Origin: Thalassia testudinum
Lineage: Eukaryota; Streptophyta; Magnoliopsida; Alismatales; Hydrocharitaceae
Length of the DNA: 64,000 nucleotides
Assembly: GCA_037157565.1 (NCBI GenBank)
Contig: JAZHRO010000062.1
Location: 4,960,001-5,024,000, forward strand
Reading direction: 5' to 3'
The notes beneath the pieces were generated by a model. It was not told where the DNA came from. It saw only the letters and a list, made by a program, of their open reading frames with translations, and searched no databases. This document shows positions 45,873 to 56,347 of the stretch, piece after piece. Both the position numbers and the translations under genes were made by a program. Position 1 is the stretch's first letter. Every line of letters starts with the position of its first letter.

Positions 45873-47179
45873 TGTAAGTGCACCTTAATCGTTTATTTTG
45901 ATGATAAAAAAATAATTTGTATTTAATAATTGTATTTTACTGTTTAGTTTACAGGACTAATGCAATTGGTTAAAGGCTTTTGGAAGGAGCTTAAGCTCAA
46001 GTCCATGGTAGATTGAAAGAGCTTGCTAAAGAAAAGAAGCATTAAAAGAGTATGGAGTTGGAACTTTAGACTTAAAGTTAGAAGACAAAAAGAATAGGAC
46101 TTAAATTTATTTAATGTAATTTGATGTATTCTTTTTATTACCCTTTTGTTTCTTAGAATGCTTGCAAAAGAGCCTGAAATAAGGTTAATACACTTAGTGA
46201 ATTGTTAGGACACCTAGGAAATCCAAGCCAAGCCTTAAAACACTCAACACAACAAAACACAAGTATAAGGTGTCGACCAAAACATTTATGCACCAACTGG
46301 CTCTTCAATAGCTAGTTGATTGGCTATCTCACTTGCCGATCGGCTCCTTAGTGAGGCTCTGATTGACTGTCGACCTCTAGTTGAATGTTAGCTGTTCTAA
46401 TGTTCAAAAAGTCTTGGAATTTGAACCCATTAAATACACTGTTGATTATGCTTGATTTCCTAAGAGACCTTTAGTTACTGGATGACCACCAAACAACCTG
46501 TCCTATATCAGGGCGTCAATTGATATTATAGCAGGCGTTGACTATTTCCCAAGAATTCCCAAGTCTAGGAACTCTGAACATAGAAACCCTCTGTAGCTAG
46601 CTGACCATGAGTCAATCAATCACTATAGTCCCAGCCGATCGACAATCAACCTGCCAATATAGGTCACCTATGGCTACCCTGACCTTTTGTAGGACATCGA
46701 CTTATTTCTGAGGTTGGTCAACCAACCCTGTACTAGCTAGGCGACCAGGTGCCAACTGGCTAGTACTATCTAACGAGTCTACATTGATTTCCAGAAATCT
46801 GTTGCAACCAATGTCAACCTTTAATGTTCCAACGACCATATCTTCATCCAACACCTATCTAAAGTGTTCCAAACCCCTCTATAAATATAGGAGGACACTC
46901 TTAAGCGTATATATAACAAGAGAAGAGAGTTGCACTAGTGAGCTACTACTTTCATTTATTTACACTTCAAAGTGAGATTGAGATTGTGATTTTGCCTATC
47001 TACACTCCACAATCGAGAGCATCGAAACATTACACATGCATGCCAATCTGCTTTAGTGTTAAGGAAGTAATCTCACACCTATAGGAGCTTATTTTGGCCT
47101 CTATAGGATATTTTATTCTTTGTTTTTATTGGCTATTCATATTGTGGATTTCCTTCTCCTTGTGAGGTAAAATACTCTT
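45873..47179 (+). repeat. Probable copia-like (SIRE-type) LTR, right end cut by a CACTA element
   Basis: TGTAAGTGCACCTT...TTTATTTTGATGATAA at the start resembles the start of the other SIRE-like LTRs here (TGTTGGTGCTAG...TTTTGATGATAACA). TATAAATA at 46880-46887 lies in the same CCTCTATAAATA context, and a leader and a CCTTGTGAGG tail follow. The region before the TATA box carries an array of short dyads (GTCGACC, GCCGATCGGC, GGTCAACC). No PBS or matching target duplication is seen. The sequence stops at CACTACAACAG (47180). Confidence 0.5.
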
Positions 47180-48119
47180 CACTACAACAGTACGCAGGTT
47201 TTGCGACAGTTCTAAATCATCACCAAAACTCTATAAACCATCACCAACGACCGTCAAAGTATATTGCGTTGCTGTTTTATTTTGACGACGGTTACAATCC
47301 CTTGTTGCCGCCTTCTGAGCACGCGGGGGCGAACATGGAAGTAGGATTTGACGACGGTTTTAAAACAAATAAATTACTAACGGTTAGTAATAAAACTATT
47401 GACAATTTTCTTAGTAGGAACCCAATTTACGTGCCAAAAAGTGGCATACTTTTAAGGACAATTTAATAACCGTTGCCAAATGACTGGTGAGATCTCGCGT
47501 TAATTACTGGGGGGCCAAAGGGGCCTATAGTGGTGGTTGTTAAACCGTCGCCTAACTTATTGCACAACGGTTATTATTGATAATCGTCACCAATAATGCT
47601 TTACTTTTTTTTAATGTAATTACACATAACAAATCAGAAATGCACGAAAATAATGTAAATTGTTCAACACATTCAATAGAAAGAAATTGTAAAATGAAAG
47701 TAATTTTTATATCACTACTAGAAAAAGCTCAATTTGCAATGATTTTTTAGGGACGATTTTATAATCGTTGCTAATTAAAAGAGTTAATGACTGCCATTAA
47801 AGACACCATGGTCTAAAGCGTCATCCCTCTCCACAAAACAAATTGTACTCACCGGGTCCTAGGATAAGTTTTAGTGACAGTTATTAATTAACTGTCGCTA
47901 AAGGTTCAGTTAGACTGGTGAAATATTCACTAAATGGCAGAGGGGAAATATATATCCGTCGCTAATGTCCATAAAAATGGGTGCCACCCTGGAAATTTAA
48001 GGCAGGAACCAATTGAATTAGTGACGGTTCTTTTTTTAAACTATCGCTAAGTGCGCCTTTCTAACTGTTAGTTGGCAACCATGTTTTTGAGAACTGTCGC
48101 TAAATCTAGACATTTTCCA

Positions 48120-48595
48120 AATCGTGTTCTCCTGTCCCCCTCCCCCTCCCCACAGCTGCTCTCCTCTCCTCCCTCCAGCTGCAAGCTCCCGTCTACAACA
48201 CGCCCGCCGAGCTCTCGTCCACACGACCACTGTCTTGCTCCATCATCGATCTTGTGTGAGAAAAAAGGTACGTCCCTTTGTCGCACCACCCCCTCCTTCC
48301 CGCTCGCTGCCCTCTCCTCGCAGCCCTCGTCGTCACTATTGCGCCATGTCGCCCCCTTCCTACCGCGCTACCGCATCCTCCTCCCCACGTCGTCATCCTG
48401 CACCATCCCTGTCCCCACGCTACCCCCTCCCATGCCACTATGCCACGCGCCACCCCCCTCACGTGCCACCGCGTTGCGTGCCCCCGCCCCGCGGTACCGC
48501 ACCACCCCCTCCCCGCGTGCCTGCACCCATCCCCATCTCTTCCCTCCCTGCAACCCCTCCCCCCTCTTTCCCCCAACGACTATTTTTTTTGTTAA
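48120..48595. repeat. C/T-rich low-complexity block in the CACTA 5' region
   Basis: GC-rich, pyrimidine-biased plus strand that stays open in several frames at once. This fits low complexity rather than a gene. Confidence 0.6.
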
Positions 48596-49080
48596 TTTAA
48601 TGTTAAATAAATTGAATGAAAGTATTTATGTGAATTAATTTAGCTTTTGAATTTAATTTTGTAAATGAAAAAATTGCATGTAATTTTTTTTAAAATTTAA
48701 ATTTGCATGTAAATTTATTTTTGGAAATTAAATTTACCTGTGAAATGAATTTTGTTAAATTTACATGTAATTGCTTGCAATTATTAACTTACTAGAAATG
48801 TTAATTTTATTTAATTTTATCAATTGCATGCATTTGACAAATGTTAATTGTAGGAGGTGTCTACATGTTTTGTTTACAATTTAAATTGTGTGTTGCTTGA
48901 TATAAACGTCGGGTGTGTCCACATTTTAAATTTTTTAATGTAATTTCTATCATCTTAAATGTGGGGTTGTGGACTGATTGCGCGTCGATTCGATGTGAAT
49001 CTGCATAGCAACTTGGGCGACTGGTCACGTGTGTGGGTGCTAGCATGGTAGGGTCGATGCTAGGCCTTAGCAAACGAATA

Positions 49081-49510
49081 AGATTTAGGGTTTAGAGTTA
49101 AGGGTTTTGGATTTTGGGTGTTGGGTTTAGGGTTTTGGATTTAGGGTTTTGTGTGTATTGTTTAGGGTTTTGGATTTAGGTTTTTGAGTTTAGGGTTTTG
49201 GATTTCGAGTTTAAGATTTAAATTTTGGGCTTAGTGTTTAGGGTTTTGGATTAAAATTTAGAGTTTGGTGTTTAGGGTTTAAGGGTTATGGTTTAGGATT
49301 TTTTTTTATGAAGTTTAGTTACAAAAATTTAATTTAAAACTTGAATTCAATTTAAATTTGGTGTTTAGGTTTTGAAGTTAGGGTTTTCAATTTAGATTTT
49401 TTAGGATTACGATTTTTGATTTATGTTTTTGATTTAGGGTTTTGGGTTTAGTTTGGTTTTGGCTTTTGGTTTTTGAGGTTAGGGTTTAATGTTTAGGGTT
49501 TAGGTATTTT
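49081..49510 (+). repeat. Degenerate telomere-like repeats (TTTAGGG and variants)
   Basis: At least nine exact TTTAGGG units alternate with TTTTGGA, TTTTGGG and similar heptamers, often as a 14-bp pair. The strand and unit are those of plant telomeres. Confidence 0.8.
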
Positions 49511-49818
49511 GTGCATAAAATTTTCATCTAACAATTTAATTCAAAAGTTAAAATTTTTATTGTCAGCCCTTAGTACCACACACACTTGCGTAAATTTAGA
49601 AGCACTTCATTACAAACAATATGAATTCTAATCCCTAGGTAACAGGTTGTGGGAGGGATATAATTGTGTCAAAATACTAGTCCATCGAGACTTATGATCA
49701 TTTTATGCAGACAATGCAAAGTAGGTATATACCTCACTTACATGCACGATACGTTATCTTTATAACATGTCATAATGTCGTCCTTAATTCAAAGAAGTTT
49801 TGAGCTAAGGGGGGTCTT

Positions 49819-50078
49819 TGAAGATTTGATCACAACTTAGGGTTACTTGTTACATGTAACTAGTGTGTAAAGAAATTTCGGATGCATTTTCTCACTCTTC
49901 TCTGATATACCAACTAATCTTAGCTTCGTTCCTGAAGTACCATTTAGTGGAAGCTATTGGAAACATAGTTAGGGTTAATCTTGGAGGTTATACTAGAGAA
50001 GTGAGGGGAGATGCTATCAAAATTTCTTCACACACTAGTTGCATGTAACAAGAAATGTTGTGATCAAATCTTCAGGGA
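49819..50078. repeat. Long foldback (arms about 115 bp, short loop)
   Basis: The left arm starts GAAGATTTGATCACAAC and runs through CTTGTTACATGTAACTAGTG. The right arm ends with the complement, CACTAGTTGCATGTAACAAG then GTTGTGATCAAATCTTC. Pairing continues inward with mismatches to about 49935/49960, leaving a short loop. Confidence 0.8.
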
Positions 50079-50173
50079 TGGGCTATCAAGTGAAAATCTT
50101 CTTTAAAATTCAAATACACTCTGCATATTCGTTCCTAACTTGCAGGTTGTTTGCAATAAAATTTTAGGTTATT

Positions 50174-51025
50174 ATGGATAAGTCTTGGATTGGTTTGAGA
50201 ATTTGGATAACCCTAACTATAACAATGGAGTGATCTCAATCCTGGATTAGGCCTTCCATGGAGATAGGAAACAATACAGACATGGAGAATTTTTAGAGAA
50301 AACATTATGTCCATGTAGGAAGTGTTTCAATGAATTCGTCCAGGATAAGAACACAATTCTAGAACATGTGAACAAGAAATGACATGAAGAAACTGGGTAT
50401 CCATCCTGAGCTACATGTCACCGAGGGAGAAGAAATGCCACTAGTAATGTACAGTCTACAACAAGGATAGAGGGATAAGATATTCCCTTTTTTGAAAGGA
50501 ATTCGACTCTCAAATGAGTTTTCTTCACAGCTCTCACGCTGTGTGAACGAAGTTCAGAAGAAGATCAGAGGATTGAAAAGTCACGATTCGCATGTTTACA
50601 TGCAGATTTTGTTTTCGTTAGCTAGTCGTGGAGTGTTGCTAGATCCAATGGTTGATCCATTCACGGAGATGAGTTGATTTTTTAAAGTCATTTGCTCGAA
50701 GACTTTGAACTGTAAAGTCTAGACTATTAGACTGATCAAACTGTAATTACACTCTGTAAAATGGAACAGAGTTTTTCCCTGGCTTTCTTCGACGTCATGG
50801 TGCATCTAACGATACATCTTGCAAATGAAGCAACAGTTGGTAGGCCTGTACAGTATAGATGGATGTATCCAGTTGAGCGATTACTGAAGAAGCTAAACAA
50901 GTACATTTTAAACAAAGCTAAGCCAGAGGGGTCAATCATCGAGGGTTACCTTTTAAAAGAATGCATAAACTTCTGTGCTATGTACATAAACAATGTCGAC
51001 AATAGGTTTAATAAACTAAAGGTTG
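50174..51025 (+). pseudogene. TNP2-type CACTA transposase remnant
   Basis: ATG at 50174 opens MDKSWIG. After an early stop come GEFLEKTLCPCRKCFNEF and ILEHVNKK, the Transposase-associated domain with its CPCRKC metal-binding core. Most of the catalytic middle is missing. From about 50495 the C-terminal part follows: LKSHDSHVYMQILF, then (50761-51025) SFSLAFFDVMVHLTIHL, RWMYPVERLLKKL and PEGSIIEGYLLKECINFC, which is the DUF4218 region found after the transposase core. Stops at 50375-50400 and 50673, and loss of the DDE part, make it inactive. Confidence 0.85.
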
Positions 51026-51050
51026 GTTTGCTTGCGAGAAAACAAGAAAG

Positions 51051-51076
51051 AGATAGAGAGATAGAGAGAGAGAGAG
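51051..51076. repeat. GA-rich microsatellite
   Basis: AGAGATAGAGAG-type run of about 26 bp. Confidence 0.8.
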
Positions 51077-51732
51077 TAGGGTTAGGAATTCTCTTCAAAT
51101 CACAACATTCATTTGCACAAAGTTAGAGCTATGTAAGAAACAACATCAACATTAGCATTTAGTATGTAACTTGAGTTTGTTTGCAAGTACAACAATAACT
51201 AAAAGCTTAAACAAAAGCAATATGAAACTAGGGTAAAGAGAGAGAGAGGAGAAGGCAAGGCGGCCACGATGGTGGAGGAGGGCTCCATCGGCGGCTTGAT
51301 AACTCTGGCAAGTGTGAAGTATGTGTTGGTGCTAGAGCACCACGATCATTTGTTTTGATGATAACAAAACACGTGTTATTTAACATTTGCAATTTGAGTC
51401 CTAGATTTCAGGTCGATTGCAAATGTAGACGTGTTTAGACGGAACTCGAGCTCGCATCCAGGACGGATTGGAGGAGCTTAATGAAGAACAGAGGAGGTTC
51501 GCGTGGAGCGACAGATTGAAGATAGAAGACAAGAAGAATATGATAGATTCTTTTTAATCATTTCTTGTATCTCTTGTCTTTATTTTCTTGCTCTTTTTAT
51601 TTTCCTTATAATATTATGTTAAAGAGCCTCAAAGTACCCTAACAGTAGTCCTAGGAACACCGGCACAACCCTAGGATACTTAGGTTTTCTGTAGAACACT
51701 TAGAAAACCAATATAGGGTTCAAACAGAGTTT

Positions 51733-52276
51733 CCAGACGTCTAATTCCAAAATCAGACGTCTGATAAAGTATTTTAAGACGTCTGACTGTTGTTTCAGAC
51801 GTCTGATAACTGTTAAGCTGGGCATAGTTAGTTCTGTCTGATGAAATCAGACGTCCAGACCTTAGACCAGACGTCTTAGGAGACGTCTGATGGAATTGCC
51901 AGACGTCCAATTAGTGGACCGTTGGCTGGCTTAGCAAACACACAAGGATATGACCGTTAGAGCCTTATCAGACGTCCATAGGACTTTCCAGACGTCTGAT
52001 AATTGACCGTTTTACCTCGGCTGACCCAAAATCTCTTCTCATAGATTTTCTAGCCGTTGCAACGTTTGGAAATCCATTCCCACAGAAAAAGTAGGTTTCC
52101 AGACGTCCAGACACAGTGACAGACGTCCTATATGTCGTCTGATGGACTTGCACTAGAACCCTGTTTAGATCTGATCCAAGTCAGGAAGAGACCCGCCCAA
52201 AATCAGACATCTGACCTTGGAATCAGACGTCTTAAAGTGAACTTCCAGACGTCTGATGATATAATTAGACGTCTGA
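51733..52276. promoter_or_regulatory. Phased CAGACGTCTG dyad array in the copia solo LTR
   Basis: Seventeen dyads, centres at 51738.5, 758.5, 780.5, 800.5; 852.5, 872.5, 884.5, 904.5; 973.5, 993.5; 52104.5, 124.5, 136.5; 208.5, 228.5, 250.5, 270.5. Gaps inside clusters are 20 (eight times), 22 (twice) or 12 (twice). The array lies upstream of the TATA box at 52387. Confidence 0.9.
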
Positions 52277-52386
52277 TAAGCCTGTCAGAACAATGATTGT
52301 TCCTGATTTCGGGCTGATTCTCTTGGGCTTTGTTCCCAACAGCTATAGAACCTTTCCTAAGCCTTCCAAAGCCTTCCTAAGGCCTC

Positions 52387-52394
52387 TATAAATA
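52387..52394 (+). promoter_or_regulatory. TATA box of the copia solo LTR
   Basis: TATAAATA in CCTCTATAAATAGAGGGG, identical to the copy at 14113-14106. Confidence 0.8.
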
Positions 52395-54021
52395 GAGGGG
52401 AACCTTTGCAACACAAATACACACCTAGACACACTAAGAGAAACACAAGACACACTTAAGCAACATAGTTCCACTCTCTTGTGTCCTAGCTAGCTCTTGC
52501 TCTCCAAGCTCAAGCTCCATTCCCTTGACAGCATCAGGCCTTCGCGCACCCACTCTCCCGCCGTTGTTCACTAGAGCGACATTGTGCCGTTGCGTGGCTC
52601 ACTCACCCGCGTCATCGTCGACGCACTCCTTGCAAAGGGGAGTTTCCTATTTCCTATAGAAGCTAGGTTTAAATTCCTTTGTTGGCTCTATAGGATTACT
52701 TGTTTTATTTTACCTTTGTCTTTTGGTTGGGTATTCGCTTTGCGAATTCCCGTCTCCTTCGTGGGACAAAATCCTTCTCGTGGAGAGAAGGGGTTGAGGA
52801 ACGCTACCCTCGTACTTGTAGCGTGGTTGTATTGAGGTCGAATCACCCTCGTTTTAAAGTGATTCGGTTAGTGGATTTTGATCAACTTGGTTGATCGGAA
52901 AATCCTAACTCGAGAGGGTTAGGTGGTGGTTTTCACCCGGTTTGGGTTTCCACCTAAAAATTCTTGTGTTCTTTGTGTGATTGTCTTTTTGTGTGATTGG
53001 TTTTCTGTGGTGAGATTGCTTTATATTTTATTTCCGCATTTATTACGTCACCCCCTCTTCGAAGGGAAAACCTACAGTATGCTTGGTGAAGCTGAGAAGG
53101 AGCTAGGAGTACGGTGGAAGGTGTGTGTGTATTCAATGCCTCCAATGGGGTGGTTGAAGTAAATAGAAGAAAAGGGCTTCCAAAAGCATCGCTGAAGGCC
53201 TCCGCCCACCGATCCATCGTAAGCGCGCATGCTTCTTCTCCCACGATCTGCGATCGCACTGTCGGACGGTCGAGAGTTGCATGGGCGCGTGCACTGAGGA
53301 TCGCGCATCATCTCGCCCGGCGCATCTGCGCACATCCGCTGCGCCGCGTGGCGCGATCCCTACCATCGGCTTCTGCATCAACGGCTGAATTTCGCTTGTG
53401 CACGCTCCTGCTGCCAATTGGATCCTGCCGCAACTCAAACCTGCATTCCTTGCTCGCGGGTAAGGAGCAGACCAACGCGTTGTGTGCGTTGCTTTGCACG
53501 AAAGCGAGGTCGAGCGTGGGGAGGCATCGAACATTGGACGGAAATCCAATGGTCAAGATCTGAGGCTACGGTCGCAAGGGTGCGCGGGTGAGGAGTTCGT
53601 GTGGGTGAGGGTCGTGACGATCGGACAGCTTAAAGTTGTTGAGCATGATGAAGCCGGGGGCGCGCTGCGGGTGAGGCACGTTGGATGCTTCCACGTGGCC
53701 ACCTGTGGGCCATTGATCCTTAAATCAACAGCCAAAACATCTTAGGCTAGTTGAGGGAGCTCTGGATGTCGGATTTGAGTGATTTCAAGTCCGTTAGACT
53801 CAATTCATCGATCTGAATCCATCCATGCAGTTCGATTGCTCATCTGAGGCATGTTTCATTGTGCGCTTGTACATATGGCCATTAAATATTGATTTATAAG
53901 CAATCTTAAATTGCAATGCATGCAGTGCTCTTATGCCCATCATGACATATTATTAGTGCGCATATATCCTCAAAACCAACCACAGTTGATGAAATTATCA
54001 TCATTGAATGTAGAGTTATCA

Positions 54022-54030
54022 TACCCCCAT
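54022..54030 (-). other. Polypurine tract of Athila element B
   Basis: The minus strand reads ATGGGGGTA immediately before the LTR start TGATAAC. The same string precedes the other Athila LTR at 60978-60970. Confidence 0.7.
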
Positions 54031-55080
54031 GCTCATCCCTTGCTAGTTCCTAGCAAGGTTTGTCCTAGCCGTTATTTCCATTCGGGATTAGGATTTTATT
54101 ACTTAGACATCTGTTGCTTATCAACGGGAGGAAATATACCGTGTTTGCCAAAATGCAAACCGCCCAAATCCTCGCTTTAAAGCATATATATATATTCATC
54201 TTTTCTCATTTTTTTTGAATTTTTGGAGTTGAGAGTGTGTCAGTAACTTTTTACGACTACCTAACCCACCCATAACTCGACAAAGACTCTAAGTGCTAAG
54301 CATCTTGGTGTGAATATTGTGATAGACTCACTCAATGGTAATTAGAACATACTTCGGGTTTCTACGCCCCTAGGTGACCGAAAAAGGCAGTGCTTGCCTG
54401 AAGGTGTATTTGTCCGATCGATAGCTTTCTCCCTACTTTTATTTTATTTAGGGTCAACACATGGGTGTTTCCAGTGTATATCTCCCCGGATTACTCTACT
54501 TCCCCGCTTCTTCCTTAGGTGTTTTTGACTTTTTGTACATTTAATGAGCTGGGTTCTGGACAATCGACTAATGGACTATTACCCACGACAACTTGCCAGC
54601 CATACCACACTAGAAGGTTCATTAGCTACCCAATTTATGTTAGAATCTTCGAGGAGTGGGTCAGTACGAAAATGTGTGCAGATGCTTAAACTAAAAGTCC
54701 CTCCGAGTCAGAGGACGGGTTGATAAGTCGTATGCTTATCACCCTACTTTATTGGCGAATTACAATAAATTAAGGTTGAGAGGATTTGAGGCTAAATCCA
54801 TATTTTAGTTAACACCAGGGCTGATTAAGCCTGACGACCTGAAAGGTCTAAGTGTCCAGGTTCTTCTCGTATTATTTCCCACGGTTGACAAGCTTCTAAT
54901 GAGTAAGTTCTCCTTCCTAAATTTTTATTTTAATTTATTTATTATATAATTCATGGGGATAATATAAACTTAGATAATGAGAATTACCACCCCCCCATGC
55001 TTAAGTTGGACAATGTCCTCATTTGGGTTGCCTCCCAAGAAGTGCTGAGTTTATTGCCTCCAGCTGGGCGAGGCTCTGTG
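54031..55080 (-). mobile_element. Athila element B, non-coding region between integrase and 3' LTR
   Basis: The minus strand carries GGCAATAAACTCAGCACTTC (55060s), GGGAGGCAACCC, a second G-run (GCATGGGGGGGTGG), the inverted pair TGATAAG...CTTATCA (about 54745-54725) and finally the polypurine tract. The same order is seen at 19.5-20.06 kb. No env-like coding is readable. Confidence 0.65.
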
Positions 55081-55478
55081 TCAACCCTCAATGAGAGTGA
55101 CAACTTCCTTTGGGGGAACCTGGGCAAGAAAATGTTTTAATCTCTAACCGTTTACTGTGAAGGTTTGCCCAATGTTAGGATCTGCAATTTCAACTACCCC
55201 ATTGGGAAAAGGTTTGACCACCTGATATGGTCCTGTCCACTTTGATCTCAAAAAGCCAGACTTGCTAGTTGGGCTCGAAGGTTTTCTTATGGATGTGTCT
55301 GTCGTGGACGATTTTCATCTTTTCTTTGTAAAGTCGACAGTTTTCATACGCGTCCCGACTGATTTTCTCGAGCTCAGAAAGTTGGAGTGTCCGCTGAGCT
55401 CCAACTAACTGAGAATCCATGTTGCACTGCTTAACAGCCCAGTAAGCCTGGTGTTCCAACTCGACCAGAAGGTGGAAA
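55081..55478 (-). pseudogene. C-terminal end of Athila integrase (element B)
   Basis: The minus strand reads HLLVELEHQAYWAVKQCN, then LQLSELEKISRDAYEN and HDRHIHKKTFEPN (open 55459-55265). After a frame change it continues SKWTGPYQVVKPFPNG and VEIADPNIGQTFTVNG, ending at TGA 55081-55083. This is the typical Athila integrase tail, which follows the catalytic core and contacts DNA. The core is not adjacent, because element A is inserted here. Confidence 0.85.
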
Positions 55479-55689
55479 GTAATTGAGTTTTGTTTCGCAA
55501 TTTAAGAAGATATGCATTGTAGTATACCGTGAAAAATGATTATCAAATATTACTTACTCAAAATTTAAAAACTTCCGAGGTCGAACCAAGGGAGCAATTC
55601 TGTACTTTAGAAGCAAAATCACAACTCTCAAAATTTACTTGAAAGATAATGTTCAATAATGCATTGTATATAGAGAGTAAAAAGAAATA

Positions 55690-56204
55690 AATCTTTTCTT
55701 TCTTCTTCTCTTCTCTCTTTCTTTTTCTTTGCTTTATCTCTTCCTTCTCTTCTTTCTCTATCTTTTCCTCTTTCAGACGTCTGATTCTTTGAATCAGATG
55801 CCTTAACTGCCTTTTACTACAGTCCCGAGCCTTCTTCTTCCTTCTCTTTGGCTTCTGTTGCTCTGTCTTTGGCTACTTCTCTCTTTCTTCTGCTTTCTTC
55901 TTTCTTCTCTTCCTCTGTGGTTGCCTCCTTGGCTTCTTCTTCTTCTCTCCTTGAGCTGCTGTGCCTTCTTCTTCTTCTTCAAGTCCTCTTCTGCGGCTTC
56001 TTCTTCCATGTCTTTCTGCGGCTAAGTTTTCAGCTCCTTCCTTAGCCTCTGCGGTCTCCTTCCTCTTTCTCTTCAAATCCTTCCTTCTCCTTCAGCTGCC
56101 CTTCTTCTCTTCCTCCACTTTCCCGCAGCTGCTTCCTCTTCCTCCTTCTTCCCTGCACAGCACAAAGAAGCAAAACCTACCTCCTACCCCCCCCCCCCCC
56201 CCCC
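55690..56204. repeat. Polypyrimidine low-complexity tract with 18-base C run
   Basis: Dominated by CTT/TTC on the plus strand. The Lys/Glu-rich minus-strand open frames are a product of this composition. One dyad pair (55778.5 and about 55799.5) lies within it. Confidence 0.75.
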
Positions 56205-56347
56205 GCGTCTCTCTCTCTCTATTTCGCTTTTGGGACACAGCTCTCCCAGAGCCTTCCTCGAGTAAACGGGTCGGGTATGCGTGCCCAGTACCAGGCCCAC
56301 CGGCGTGCGGTGGTGGGCGAGGAGTGCATGTGTTACGTACGCGTGCC

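Larger units (their letters stand above)
47180..51030 (+). mobile_element. Decayed CACTA (En/Spm-type) transposon, left part
   Basis: The left end CACTACAACAG (47180) is followed by subterminal repeats in both directions (GACGACGGTT, AACCGTCGCC, GACAGTT, AACTGTCGC). A second CACTA-type start, CACTACTAGAAAAAGC, lies at 47713 with its own set, so two elements or a nested pair may be present. Coding remnants of a TNP2-type transposase lie at 50174-51025. The right terminus was not found; the element is cut where the Athila-like LTR begins (about 51040). Confidence 0.7.
51324..53076 (+). mobile_element. Solo LTR of the SIRE-like copia family
   Basis: 1753 bp, TGTTGGTGCTAG...AAAACCTACA, flanked by GTATG at 51319-51323 and 53077-53081. 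No internal region follows, so this is a product of LTR-LTR recombination. It is the same family as 13435-15175, in the opposite orientation. TATAAATA lies at 52387-52394. Confidence 0.95.
51040..54021 (-). repeat. Athila-like 3' LTR (element B), interrupted by a copia solo LTR
   Basis: Begins on the minus strand at TGATAACTC (54021), directly after the polypurine ATGGGGGTA. It continues through GC-rich U3 (53700-53080), is interrupted by the copia LTR (51324-53076), and resumes below 51323 with a CT-rich leader. The right end near 51040 is uncertain. Without the insertion it is about 1.2 kb. Open frames in the 53.1-53.7 kb part overlap on both strands and have no recognisable product. Confidence 0.6.

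Noticed and set aside
48072..48638. 188-codon Pro/Ser-rich open frame and overlapping frames
   Set aside because: CT-rich low complexity stays open in several frames at once. It lies within the CACTA 5' region and has no domain.
51733..52276. CRISPR-like or satellite array
   Set aside because: The repeated unit is only a 10-bp palindrome, spacing takes the values 12, 20 and 22 in clusters, and the context is a eukaryotic LTR promoter. It is neither CRISPR nor a tandem satellite.
51733..52276. Reading the dyads as standard auxin-response elements
   Set aside because: CAGAC/GTCTG resembles ARF half-sites, but zero-spaced inverted halves on a 20-bp ruler are not a known ARF arrangement. The binding protein is left open.
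13435..53076. The two copia LTRs as the pair of one giant element
   Set aside because: They are in opposite orientation, and the right copy has its own perfect GTATG duplication, so they are separate insertions.
53114..53563. Several overlapping open frames on both strands
   Set aside because: All lie in GC-rich U3 of an Athila-like LTR. None has domain features or codon-level support, and open frames occur on both strands together.
55803..56076. Lys/Glu/Arg-rich open frames on the minus strand
   Set aside because: They arise from the polypyrimidine tract on the other strand.
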